From assembly GCF_900215605.1 (NCBI RefSeq), contig NZ_OBEL01000005.1, positions 342,549 through 406,548 on the forward strand: a DNA stretch of 64,000 bases, written 5' to 3'. Positions 10,083 to 18,261 of the stretch are shown one piece after another. The notes under the pieces were generated by a model that worked only from the letters and a program-made list of their open reading frames with translations, was not told the origin of the DNA and made no database searches. This DNA is from Cohaesibacter gelatinilyticus (lineage in GTDB: Bacteria; Pseudomonadota; Alphaproteobacteria; Rhizobiales; Cohaesibacteraceae). The position numbers were made by a program, and so were the translations under genes. Every line of letters begins with the position of its first letter. The first letter of the stretch is position 1.

Positions 10083-10961
10083 ATGATTGATGAATTGCGG
10101 GCCTTAGCCATCTTTGCGGAGACTGTGCGGCAGGGGTCCTTTCGAGGAGCAGCACGCAAGCTTGATCTGGCGCCATCTTCTGTCAGCTATAACATTGCCG
10201 AGTTGGAAAAACGGCTTGGCACGGCACTTCTCTACAGATCCACCCGGAAATTGTCTCTGACTGCCGATGGAGAAGCCTTGCTTCAGTATGCCTTGCGCAT
10301 GATTGCAGAGGCTGAAAAAGGCCTCTCCAATCTGCAGCAAAGTGATGGGGCGTTGAAGGGCGCATTATGCGTCACAGCTACATCGGTTCTCATGCATGCT
10401 CCGATCAATTGCATTCTTGGTGAGTTTGCCAAGGTCCATTCCGGCCTTACTCTGTCGGTGAATTATAGTGATCATCGCTCTGATCTTTTGTCGGACGGTG
10501 TGGATGTGGCTTTTCGGGCAGGCAAAATGGAGGATAGCAGCCTTAAAAGCCGCAAGATCGGTGAGATCAAACGAAAGCTGGTTTGTTCGCCAGACTATTT
10601 GGCAGGGCGTGAACCGCCCAAGAGCCTGGATGACTTAAAGGATTGGGCATGGATTCAGCTGGAAATGATGCCGCCCAAACGCCCATTCCTGGCGATGGAT
10701 GGCAAGCGGATTGAGGTTTCTTATGATCCTGTGCTGACCGTCAACAGCGTGCAGGCCATGACGCAATTCTGCTTGCAAGGGCTGGGGCTGTCCACACCGC
10801 CGGATTTTCTGGCCGATGAGGCATTGGTCAGAGGAGATCTGATTGAGTTGTTACCTGATTATCAGACAGAGCCCATGCCGCTTTATATGGTTTGGCCGGA
10901 TGTCGGAGTGAATTTGCGGGCAACCCGTGCCTTGATCGATTTTGTTGTTGAACGCCTTTGA
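10083..10961 (+). CDS. LysR-family regulator, divergent from the exporter
   Basis: 292 residues from the ATG at 10083; GAAGGG at 10071-10076 is its ribosome site, so the in-frame TTG at 10068 was not used. The helix-turn-helix occupies about residues 1-60 (LRALAIFAETVRQGSFRGAA, LAPSSVSYNIAELEKRLG). The effector domain covers about 90-290 and belongs to the CrgA/DsdC-like subgroup by its SDHRSDLLSDGVDVAFRAG segment. It likely regulates the neighbouring LysE-type exporter and itself; the effector is unknown. Confidence 0.85.
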   Translation: MIDELRALAIFAETVRQGSFRGAARKLDLAPSSVSYNIAELEKRLGTALLYRSTRKLSLTADGEALLQYALRMIAEAEKGLSNLQQSDGALKGALCVTATSVLMHAPINCILGEFAKVHSGLTLSVNYSDHRSDLLSDGVDVAFRAGKMEDSSLKSRKIGEIKRKLVCSPDYLAGREPPKSLDDLKDWAWIQLEMMPPKRPFLAMDGKRIEVSYDPVLTVNSVQAMTQFCLQGLGLSTPPDFLADEALVRGDLIELLPDYQTEPMPLYMVWPDVGVNLRATRALIDFVVERL

Positions 10962-10963
10962 AA

Positions 10964-11932
10964 TCAATTTTTGCGTTTTGCGATGAATTCGGCCGCAGCG
11001 ACCAGAATGTCTGCATGATCACCAAATGGCTGCAGCATCTTGTGGCTGTCTTCGATCAGGTCTTCCAGTATGGCCTTGGTTTTCTCCAGTCCATAGAGGC
11101 TGACAAGGGTAGCTTTATTGGTGTTCAGATCTTTGCCTGCAGTCTTGCCCAATTGCTCAGAGCTTGCTGTGACATCCAAAAGATCGTCGGCCAGTTGGAA
11201 GGCGAGGCCAATATGAGTACCAAAGTCACGCATGATCTGGCGGGTTTGATCGTCGCTTTTAGCCAGAATGGCCCCTGCCTCACAGGCATAACGCAAAAGC
11301 GCACCTGTCTTCATGGCTTGCATTTGCTTGATTTCGTCTTCGGTGCGATTACGTCCTTCCGACTCGATATCAAGGCTTTGTCCGCCTGCCATGCCGCCAA
11401 CACCGGCATTTTGCGCAAGACCCAGAACCAGCTCCGCACGAATGGCTGGGTTCGGATGGGTTGCTTCATCACTCAGGATGTCAAAGGCCATGGTGAGAAG
11501 CGCATCGCCTGCCAGAATGGCGGTGGCTTCATCAAAGGCGATATGGATGGTCGGTTTGCCACGGCGTAAATCATCATCGTCCATTGCCGGCAGATCATCA
11601 TGGATAAGGCTATAGCAATGCACGCATTCCAAAGCGCAAGCGGCACGCAGAACACCTGGATGATCTGTACCCAGCATGCGAGCCACTTCAAGCATTAGAA
11701 ACGGACGGATGCGTTTGCCACCATTCAGAACGCCATGCTGCATGGCCAAGAGAAGTCTTTCCGGGCGCGTTCGTTCTGCTCCATGAGGTGTATCGCTCAG
11801 GAGATCTTGCAGTTTTGCCTGGACCAGTTCTGCGTCTTCTTTCAGGCGCTGGAGAAACATATCTTGCTTTGACAAGGTGGGGGACATGAGTGGTTCTGAT
11901 CGGTTTGCTGTATCGGTGACAGAAAGCCTCAT
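10964..11932 (-). CDS. ispA: Polyprenyl (geranyl/farnesyl) diphosphate synthase
   Basis: 322 residues as drawn; methionines at 16 and 25 are alternative starts and no clear ribosome site decides among them. The two aspartate-rich prenyltransferase motifs are present: DDLPAMDDDD (FARM, about 113-122) and QLADDLLD (SARM, about 246-253), with GGKRIRPFL near residue 70. It condenses dimethylallyl and isopentenyl diphosphate to geranyl and farnesyl diphosphate, precursors of ubiquinone and bactoprenol. A short-chain product is inferred from its closeness to IspA and the residues before the FARM. The usual neighbour dxs is absent; ispG is 2 kb away. Confidence 0.9.
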   Translation of the reverse strand: MRLSVTDTANRSEPLMSPTLSKQDMFLQRLKEDAELVQAKLQDLLSDTPHGAERTRPERLLLAMQHGVLNGGKRIRPFLMLEVARMLGTDHPGVLRAACALECVHCYSLIHDDLPAMDDDDLRRGKPTIHIAFDEATAILAGDALLTMAFDILSDEATHPNPAIRAELVLGLAQNAGVGGMAGGQSLDIESEGRNRTEDEIKQMQAMKTGALLRYACEAGAILAKSDDQTRQIMRDFGTHIGLAFQLADDLLDVTASSEQLGKTAGKDLNTNKATLVSLYGLEKTKAILEDLIEDSHKMLQPFGDHADILVAAAEFIAKRKN

Positions 11933-11937
11933 GTCTG

Positions 11938-11983
11938 AAAAACAGGCATCGGCGTGGTTATGCTCTTGCCGATGCCTGTTTTT
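11938..11983 (-). terminator. Rho-independent terminator of ahpCD
   Basis: A 16-bp stem (AAAAACAGGCATCGGC with its full complement) around a 14-base loop, with a T-run in both directions. It lies about 80 bases after the ahpD stop on the minus strand and just upstream of ispA, so it separates the two transcription units. Confidence 0.85.
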
Positions 11984-12064
11984 TACCGCGCCGTCAAGGG
12001 GGAAGAGGTGACGCGGTGTTGGTTTATACCAACGAAGAGCAAGATCATCATGATCTGTACTGAA

Positions 12065-12586
12065 TTATTCAGCTGCTTCCAGTGCGATGGCCGCAGACTG
12101 GATGATGGCAGCGAAGCGGATGGAGATCTGTACTTGCTCTGCAGTCACACCATGCTGACGCAAGGTATTTTCGTGGCTATCGATGCACATGCCGCAGCCA
12201 TTCATGGCAGATACCGCAAGGCTCCAAAGTTCAAAGTCGATTTTATCAACACCGGGACGGGCGATGAAATTCATACGCAACTTGGCAGGGATGGTGCCAT
12301 ATTCCTTGTTGGAAGCCATATGCACGAAGCGATAATAAATATTGTTCATACCCATCAGGGTTGCCGCGCCTTTGGCCGCTGTCAGAGCTTCTGCTGAGAG
12401 TTTGTCTGCGGCTTCGGCAAGAAAAGCATCTTTGACGGTTTTGTTGCGGGTGGCAATGGCGCAGGCAACCATCAGACCATATTTCTGCTGTTCGGACAGG
12501 GCTTCTTCGCCAGAAATATTGGAAAGGTTCAGTTTCACGTCTTTGGCAAAGTCTGGCATTTGGGACTTCAGAGCATCAATGGTCAT
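12065..12586 (-). CDS. ahpD: Alkylhydroperoxidase AhpD
   Basis: 173 residues from the ATG at 12586, which has GGAG at the right distance; an earlier in-frame ATG at 12598 overlaps that site. The start [22 protein letters not shown] closely matches mycobacterial AhpD. The catalytic set is complete: C131 and C134 in GCGMC and H138, the expected positions. AhpD uses its dithiol to re-reduce oxidised AhpC, in place of AhpF. It follows ahpC on the same strand after about 140 bases, so the two form an operon. Confidence 0.93.
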   Translation of the reverse strand: MTIDALKSQMPDFAKDVKLNLSNISGEEALSEQQKYGLMVACAIATRNKTVKDAFLAEAADKLSAEALTAAKGAATLMGMNNIYYRFVHMASNKEYGTIPAKLRMNFIARPGVDKIDFELWSLAVSAMNGCGMCIDSHENTLRQHGVTAEQVQISIRFAAIIQSAAIALEAAE

Positions 12587-12690
12587 GGTGGTCTCCATAT
12601 GAATTGGGCACGCAGCATCACTCTCGCGCGATCTCGCACAAGGGGAGCTTGGTTGAATTGTCGGAAAAAAGCATGAAAGGTCAGGGAAAC

Positions 12691-12712
12691 GAGGGCAGGA
12701 TCTCCTGCCCTC
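12691..12712 (-). terminator. Short GC hairpin between ahpC and ahpD
   Basis: GAGGGCAGGA and its exact complement, separated by 2 bases, form a 10-bp stem just after the ahpC stop. No T-run follows on the minus strand. It may be an mRNA-stability element or partial attenuator that makes ahpC message exceed ahpD. Confidence 0.45.
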
Positions 12713-12729
12713 TGAAACGATTGCTCGGA

Positions 12730-13278
12730 TTAGCCGAGAACTGCACCGCCAACTTCGCGGTTACATGGGCAGAGTTCGTCTGTCTGCAGCGCATCCAGAA
12801 CACGCAGGGTGTCTTTAGGGTTACGGCCAACATTGAGGTTGGTTGCGTAAACATGCTGGATGGTGTTGTCCGGATCAACAACATAGGTGTAGCGATATGC
12901 AACACCGTCTGGATGGCGAACGCCAAGACCGTCAACGAGGGAACCATTGGTGTCAGCAAACATCCAGATTGGCAGTTTGTTGAGATCTGGATGATCACGA
13001 CGCCACGCCAGTTTACAGAATTCGTTATCGGTGGAGCCGCCAAGAACAACAGCATCACGATCTTCGAACTCTTCGTTCAGGCGAGCGAATTCAGCAATCT
13101 CGGTTGGGCAGACAAAGGTGAAATCTTTTGGGTAGAAGAAGATCACTTTCCATTTGCCGTCAAAGCTTTTCTCGGTAATGTCTTCGAACGCGTTCTCACC
13201 ATTTTCAACGATGTCATTGAAGCCGGGCTTTACACCAACAACTTTAAATTCAGGAAGCTTATCACCAATACCGTGCAT
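12730..13278 (-). CDS. ahpC: Peroxiredoxin AhpC (AhpD-dependent type)
   Basis: 182 residues from the ATG at 13278 ([11 protein letters not shown]), with GGAGAAAG upstream; an 18-residue N-terminal extension in the same frame is not credible. The peroxidatic cysteine is C57 in FTFVCPTE. The C-terminus carries a CPC pair, C170 and C172 (ELCPCNREV), as in mycobacterial AhpC, which is reduced through AhpD. It destroys hydrogen peroxide, organic peroxides and peroxynitrite in the cytoplasm. It is first gene of ahpC-ahpD and divergent from oxyR with 190 bases between. Confidence 0.95.
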   Translation of the reverse strand: MHGIGDKLPEFKVVGVKPGFNDIVENGENAFEDITEKSFDGKWKVIFFYPKDFTFVCPTEIAEFARLNEEFEDRDAVVLGGSTDNEFCKLAWRRDHPDLNKLPIWMFADTNGSLVDGLGVRHPDGVAYRYTYVVDPDNTIQHVYATNLNVGRNPKDTLRVLDALQTDELCPCNREVGGAVLG

Positions 13279-13468
13279 GTTCTTTCTCCAGGGTTGAACA
13301 GACTGTGTTTCCGAAAATGACTGGGATGTCATTATTAGAATGATTCAAATATCTGCCCCTTATGAAGCATATCTGACAAATGGACGCAAACCTCAAATTT
13401 CGAATTTACTGATCGATTTTTTCGATTATATACTAATACGTAGTTCGATAATCTCTTTCAGGTGATGA
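13279..13468. promoter_or_regulatory. Divergent ahpC/oxyR promoter region
   Basis: 190 AT-rich bases between two divergent starts. It contains several ATA/TAT-type half sites (for example around 13420-13455, GATCGAT, TCGATTATA, TTCGATAATC) that could form an OxyR operator. No exact consensus was matched, so this rests on the gene arrangement. Confidence 0.5.
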
Positions 13469-14368
13469 ATGACCATTCGCCCTACATTGCGGCAGTTGCA
13501 TTATCTGTGTGTGTTGGCGCAGAAAGGCTCTTTTCGTGGAGCAGCAGAAGCTTGTTTTGTCTCGCAATCCACCTTGTCGTCAGGCATCAAGCAGTTGGAA
13601 GACAGTCTGCAGATTTCGCTGGTAGATAGAGGCAGTCCTCAGTTTCTCCTGACGTCCGCTGGTGAGACAGTGCTTGAACGTGCACAAATCCTCTTGCGAG
13701 ATGTGGATGATCTTGTCGCCAGCGTTCAACAGAGCGAGAGCCTGCTATCTGGAAAATTCCGTTTGGGGATCATTCCTTCCGTCGGCCCTTTCCTTCTGCC
13801 CAGGGCCTTGCCGAGTTTGCGAAAGGCTTATCCGGATTTACGCCTCTATTTGCGCGAATCCCTGACGCGGGATCTATTGACGGATTTGCGCGCAGGACGG
13901 CTGGATGCAGCCGTACTGGCACTTCCCTATAGAATGGATGATCTTTGCATACATGTATTCGGGCGGGATCGCTTTCAGATCGCTGTTCCCAAAGGGCATG
14001 ATTTATGTACAAAGACCATGGTGGCAAAAACGGACTTGCGGGAAGAGACGCTTATTTTGCTCGAAGACGGGCATTGCCTGCGTGATCATATCCTGGCCAG
14101 TTTGAAACGAGGACTGAATGAAGGGGATGATGTGCATGCGACCAGCCTGATCACCATTGTGCAAATGGTGGCCAACGGCCTTGGCGTAACGCTGCTGCCT
14201 GAACTTGCGGTACGTGCGGGCCTTGCCAATGGGCTCGATCTGAAACTCTTGCCAATGGAGGGGAAAGAGGCGGAACGTGAGTTGGCGCTGGTATGGCGGC
14301 CGCACTCAGCTTTGGAGCAAAATTGTACTCCGCTTGCTGAGCATCTCGCTCAATTCGTCGGGGTATAA
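13469..14368 (+). CDS. oxyR: LysR-family peroxide sensor OxyR
   Basis: 299-residue LysR-type regulator. The DNA-binding part (about 5-65) reads LRQLHYLCVLAQKGSFRGAA and VSQSTLSSGIKQLE, matching OxyR. The peroxidatic cysteine is C203 in LLEDGHCLRDH, equal to C199 of the E. coli protein. The usual resolving cysteine nine residues later is absent: that position is L212. Other cysteines exist (in DDLCIHVF and GHDLCTK), so another disulphide partner is possible. Position divergent from ahpC-ahpD supports the OxyR call and its role as activator of that operon. Confidence 0.88.
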   Translation: MTIRPTLRQLHYLCVLAQKGSFRGAAEACFVSQSTLSSGIKQLEDSLQISLVDRGSPQFLLTSAGETVLERAQILLRDVDDLVASVQQSESLLSGKFRLGIIPSVGPFLLPRALPSLRKAYPDLRLYLRESLTRDLLTDLRAGRLDAAVLALPYRMDDLCIHVFGRDRFQIAVPKGHDLCTKTMVAKTDLREETLILLEDGHCLRDHILASLKRGLNEGDDVHATSLITIVQMVANGLGVTLLPELAVRAGLANGLDLKLLPMEGKEAERELALVWRPHSALEQNCTPLAEHLAQFVGV

Positions 14369-14587
14369 GAACTGCCCCACGCTGGTTTGAGCGCTGCTTT
14401 ATGGTAAAGAAGCGATGAAAACCGGGTAGAAGCAAAAAGAATCGCCAAAAAAGCGCGCATTTTTTGCCAAGGCATCTGGTCAAGATGAGATTCCTTCTGT
14501 ATAAGGCGCGCAATCTCTGACAATTATGTGCAGATTCCGGGACGGCTATGTCCATTATTTCCCGGTAAAGACGACGGAGTTTTGACC

Positions 14588-14767
14588 ATGGCTGTGCCAA
14601 AGAAAAAAGTGACCCGCATGAAGCGTGGCTTCCGCCGCTCTGCGGACGCACTCAAGCAGTCGGTCTATGTCGAAGATAAGGATTCTGGCGAGCTGCGCCG
14701 TCCTCATCATATCGATTTGAAGACCGGCATGTATCGTGGTCGTCAGGTTCTGGAAGCCAAAGACTAA
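14588..14767 (+). CDS. rpmF: 50S ribosomal protein L32
   Basis: 59 residues starting at the ATG 14588 with GGAG upstream; a longer in-frame start 60 bases earlier is not real. The sequence opens [20 protein letters not shown] and ends [14 protein letters not shown], standard for alphaproteobacterial L32. The CXXC zinc pair found in some bacterial L32 proteins is absent, as usual for the C-minus type. A strong terminator follows. Confidence 0.97.
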   Translation: MAVPKKKVTRMKRGFRRSADALKQSVYVEDKDSGELRRPHHIDLKTGMYRGRQVLEAKD

Positions 14768-14800
14768 GTCTTTGCTCCTCTGATGATATCACAAAGTTTC

Positions 14801-14834
14801 AAGAAGGCCGGATCCTTGTGGATCCGGCCTTCTT
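14801..14834 (+). terminator. Terminator after rpmF
   Basis: A perfect 15-bp stem (AAGAAGGCCGGATCC and complement) with a 4-base TTGT loop, followed by TCTT-rich sequence, 34 bases after the rpmF stop. Confidence 0.8.
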
Positions 14835-14927
14835 GCGTCTTGAATGACTTTTCCTTCCCATCGGCTTTGTTTGGCCATGGAGTGGTGTTAGCGTCAGTTT
14901 GATGATTCTGGATATCGGATTTGAACC

Positions 14928-15347
14928 ATGATCTTTAACATTCCGCTGCTGATTGCACCTTTGGTGGTCTATAACGCTTTTGCGTTTGGTTTTTTTGGCG
15001 ATGCAATTGGTGATCCATGGAGCGCACCAATCTTCACCATTCAGATGGTATCAAGTGCGCGATGGACATTGACCCTTGGGGATCTGATGATTGTCGCAGC
15101 TTTGATCCTGCTTTTCATCGAAATTTTGAAAGCCACTCGCACGGGGATGGGATCCATCGTCGATCACATATTGTCCACTTTGGTCTTTGTGGTCTATCTG
15201 ATTGAATTCCTGCTGGTGCGTGAAACAGCAACCTCGGTTTTCTTCATTCTGATGATTATTGCAGCCATTGATGTGATAGCCGGATATTCGGTGACCATTC
15301 GCAGTGCGCGACGGGATCTGACCATGGGACCGGGTGGCTATCCGTAA
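14928..15347 (+). CDS. Small conserved integral membrane protein
   Basis: 139 residues with about four predicted membrane segments: residues 3-25 (hydrophobic start), 48-66 (GDLMIVAALILLFIEIL), 80-96 (ILSTLVFVVYLIEFLLV) and 103-121 (FFILMIIAAIDVIAGY), ending with a basic cytoplasmic tail RSARRDL. I do not recognise a named family with confidence; proteins of this shape next to rpmF are common in Hyphomicrobiales. It is a single gene closed by a hairpin terminator. Function unknown. Confidence 0.75.
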   Translation: MIFNIPLLIAPLVVYNAFAFGFFGDAIGDPWSAPIFTIQMVSSARWTLTLGDLMIVAALILLFIEILKATRTGMGSIVDHILSTLVFVVYLIEFLLVRETATSVFFILMIIAAIDVIAGYSVTIRSARRDLTMGPGGYP

Positions 15348-15375
15348 GGATGAACAGGTCAAGAGATGAGCCAAC

Positions 15376-15407
15376 AAAAAACGCCGGTTATTGTACCCGG
15401 CGTTTTT
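15376..15407. terminator. Bidirectional terminator
   Basis: AAAAACGCCGG and CCGGCGTTTTT arms around an 8-9 base loop, with T-runs in both directions, between the convergent membrane-protein gene and the GlcG/HbpS gene. Confidence 0.85.
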
Positions 15408-15427
15408 GTGCTCCATGGATGGTAAGT

Positions 15428-15862
15428 TCATGCTCCGGTATTGGCTTTAAGGCCAACGGCCTCAATGCCGGCCAAAGCTGCTGCTTCGTCATTGTCCGAG
15501 CTGTCCCCAGTGATACCAACGGCACCCAGTGTCTTGCCATTATCATCTTGAAGCAGAACGCCACCAGGGACTGGCACGATGGTACCACCGGAGGCACCGT
15601 TGAGCGCCTGAACAAAATGCGGGCGTTCCTGAGCCGCTGCATCAAGCCAACGTGTTCCGAAACCAACGGCAAGAGCACCATAGGCTTTGCCCTGAGCGAT
15701 CTGTGGACGCATGATGGAGCTCTCGTCCTGACGGGCGAAGGCTTTGAGATGACCGCCCGCATCAAGGATGGCAACGGTAAGCGGATTGAGACCCAGTTCA
15801 GCCCCTTTGGCAAGAGCGGCTTCAACAATCTGGTTGGCTTGGGAGAGGGTAAGTTCGGACAT
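15428..15862 (-). CDS. GlcG/HbpS-family heme-binding-like protein
   Basis: 144 residues from the ATG at 15862 (MSELTLSQANQIVEAAL), with AAAGG upstream. The family pattern is clear: LTVAILDAGGHLKAFARQD (about 28-46), IAQGKAYGA (55-63), and the glycine-rich end VPVPGGVLLQD..GKTLGAVGITGDSSDNDEA. GlcG/HbpS (DUF336) proteins include heme or cobalamin binders and glycolate-locus proteins whose role is not settled. No signal peptide is present. The gene is alone, so no function can be taken from context. Confidence 0.85.
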   Translation of the reverse strand: MSELTLSQANQIVEAALAKGAELGLNPLTVAILDAGGHLKAFARQDESSIMRPQIAQGKAYGALAVGFGTRWLDAAAQERPHFVQALNGASGGTIVPVPGGVLLQDDNGKTLGAVGITGDSSDNDEAAALAGIEAVGLKANTGA

Positions 15863-16071
15863 GATACAGCCTTTCGAAATCTGTTTGTCCAGATCTGACA
15901 CAGAAACGACGAGACTTACAATTGGTGCGCTGGAATAAGAGCCTTTGCGATGAGGAAAGAATCATGAGGTTGCGCATCTGTAAGCTTGCAGGTAGCTTTT
16001 AGTCCTCTTCTTAAATCCGACACTTTGCTCGGCCTTTCCTATCTGTTTGCCTAAATTCCCTCGGAGGTTCC

Positions 16072-17658
16072 ATGCGCGATTTTCAAATACCCGGTCGTTC
16101 ACCTGTTCTTGCGCAAAATGGTGCTGCTGCAACATCTCATCCTCTGGCGAGCAGCACGGCCCTGCGGGTTCTGGAGCAGGGTGGCAATGCGGTGGATGCA
16201 GCTATTGCCGCGAGTGCGGTTCTTTGCGTGGTTGAACCGCATATGACTGGTCTGGGGGGGGATTGTTTCGCCATTGTTGCCGAGCCGAATGGAGCATTGC
16301 ATGGTTACAATGGCTCTGGCCGTGCTGCCAAAGGGGCAACGCTCGACTATTTCCTCGATCAAGGCATCGGTGAAATCTCCGAAGACAGCATTCATGCTGT
16401 GACAGTTCCTGGCGCGGTCAAAGCTTGGGAAACTATTTTGGAGAATCATGGTTCTTGGGGATTGGATCGGGTGCTCTCCTACGCCATTGATTATGCAGAA
16501 GAAGGCTATGGTGTCGCTCCACGTGTGGCTACTGACTGGGAAAGTTTGACTGAAGATCTGTCAAAGGATGAGGGTGCTGCGAAACATTATCTGATGGATG
16601 GTAAGGCCCCTGACTGTGGCAGCCTTCATCAAGCACCCGCTTTGGCAAGGAGTTTGCGAAAGATTGCCGAGAAAGGCAGTGATGCCTTTTATAAAGGTGA
16701 GATCGGTGAAGAAATTGTCTCTCTGGTGCAATCCTATGGCGGTTTGCTGTCCGAAGATGATCTGATTGGGGTGAGTTGTGATGCGATCAAGCCGGTTTTT
16801 GCTTCCTATCGTGGTGTCAAAGTCGCGGAGTTACCGCCAAACGGGCAGGGAATTGCTGCCCTGGCCTTGTTGAAAATACTGGAACAGTTTGATCTGAAAT
16901 CCATGGCACCCCATGGAGCAGAACGACATCATGTACAATTGGAAGCCGGGCGTCTGGCTTATGCGATGCGTGACGCCCACATTGCCGATCCCGATCATAT
17001 GAAGATTGCCGTTGAAACTCTGATTAGCGAGAGTTTTGCTAGCCAGTTGGCATCGTCAATCAATCTCGAACGCAGAAATGATACTTTGCCATCCATGGTA
17101 CCGTCCCAATCTGACACGATTTATCTTTCTGTTGCAGACCGGGATGGTCGAGCCGTATCTTTCATCAATTCCGTCTATCGCGGCTTTGGTGCCCGACGTT
17201 GTACTTTGAAATCTGGGATTATGTTGCAAAATCGTGGATCCTGCTTTGTAATTGAGCCGGGCCATGCCAATTGCATTGATGGAGGCAAACGGCCATTGCA
17301 TACCATCATTCCGGCAATGGCTTTCAAGGATGGCAAGCCTTGGCTATCCTTTGGTGTGATGGGCGGAGCCTATCAGGCACAGGGCCATGCGCAAGTCCTC
17401 ACCAATATGCTCGACTATGGCATGGATGTTCAGGAAGCTTTGGATGCTCCGCGCCTCTTTTGGAATGATGCAGGCGAGGTCATCGCCGAGCGAAGCTTGT
17501 CTGATGGCGTGTTTGATATGCTGTCATCCAAGGGCCATAAAATGAAATGGGCCAGCATGCCACATGGGGGTGGCCAGATCATAGAATTTGATCGCAAGCG
17601 GGGGCTTTATTGGGCGGCATCCGATTTCCGAAAGGACGGTCAGGCAGTTGGATATTAG
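16072..17658 (+). CDS. Gamma-glutamyltransferase-family Ntn hydrolase
   Basis: 528-residue member of the gamma-glutamyltranspeptidase family. The large-subunit start has GGNAVDAAIAASAVLCVVEPHMTGLGG (about 37-63), and the autocleavage region SDTIYLSVADRDGRAVSFINS places the probable nucleophile at T349. Small-subunit landmarks include PLHTIIPAM and FGVMGGAYQAQGH. There is no signal peptide, so it is probably cytoplasmic, like YwrD-type proteins, rather than the classic periplasmic GGT. It may hydrolyse gamma-glutamyl compounds or act as an acylase. ATTCCCTCGGAGG lies upstream. Confidence 0.88.
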   Translation: MRDFQIPGRSPVLAQNGAAATSHPLASSTALRVLEQGGNAVDAAIAASAVLCVVEPHMTGLGGDCFAIVAEPNGALHGYNGSGRAAKGATLDYFLDQGIGEISEDSIHAVTVPGAVKAWETILENHGSWGLDRVLSYAIDYAEEGYGVAPRVATDWESLTEDLSKDEGAAKHYLMDGKAPDCGSLHQAPALARSLRKIAEKGSDAFYKGEIGEEIVSLVQSYGGLLSEDDLIGVSCDAIKPVFASYRGVKVAELPPNGQGIAALALLKILEQFDLKSMAPHGAERHHVQLEAGRLAYAMRDAHIADPDHMKIAVETLISESFASQLASSINLERRNDTLPSMVPSQSDTIYLSVADRDGRAVSFINSVYRGFGARRCTLKSGIMLQNRGSCFVIEPGHANCIDGGKRPLHTIIPAMAFKDGKPWLSFGVMGGAYQAQGHAQVLTNMLDYGMDVQEALDAPRLFWNDAGEVIAERSLSDGVFDMLSSKGHKMKWASMPHGGGQIIEFDRKRGLYWAASDFRKDGQAVGY

Positions 17659-17681
17659 GCGCTTTTGTACCTTCGACAATG

Positions 17682-18008
17682 TCACATGATGGTTCTGAGA
17701 CGCGGGCGGTCGCTTACTTGTGTGGGACGTCGGCGGGCCTGACCGTAGGCGCGAGCGGCTTCCCGAGGAGAGGTCTGCGCCTTATGACGGCCATGGCTGG
17801 CTGCCAGTTCTGCACCAATGATCTGGGCCTGATAATGGCAATGATTTCCGGCCCATGGGCGGCTGGAATGGGAGGCCCTGATTTGCTGCACATTATTCTG
17901 GTTACTTGATTCTTCCCGACCTCGGCGCGCCGTATCGTCATTCTTATGCGAACGTTCATCGCCCAAATATGGGATTGCCAGAATTTGAGACTGTGCAATT
18001 GAAGCCAT
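17682..18008 (-). CDS. Small polar hypothetical protein
   Basis: A 108-residue open frame starting at ATG 18008, with an AGGCG ribosome-like site upstream; a TTG at 18032 is less likely. The protein is hydrophilic and probably disordered (DERSHKNDDTARRGREESSNQ), with a more ordered stretch AQIIGAELAASHGRHKAQ and SPREAARAYGQAR. No domain was recognised. It fills an otherwise empty 600-base gap between the GGT-family gene and the GGDEF-EAL gene and lies on the opposite strand. It may be a real lineage-specific gene or a chance frame. Confidence 0.45.
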   Translation of the reverse strand: MASIAQSQILAIPYLGDERSHKNDDTARRGREESSNQNNVQQIRASHSSRPWAGNHCHYQAQIIGAELAASHGRHKAQTSPREAARAYGQARRRPTQVSDRPRLRTIM

Positions 18009-18261
18009 TGATACGCCTGATACCTGTTTCAATGTGAGACAGTTCGGCTTGGTGCCCCTGTCTTTGCACAGTTATCAGCAAGAGGCGGGCCAGTTTGTTA
18101 GGGACTTGTTAAGATTTGCCCCAACCAAAGGTCCGGTTTTCGATAAGGTTAAGATGGGTACGTGGATTTTCGTAAAGTCTTAACCCTCTGGGTCCTATCT
18201 TTTTATAGGTGGGTCCGTTCTGCCAATTTGATTGGTGGAATGAACACTGGAGGAAGACCAT

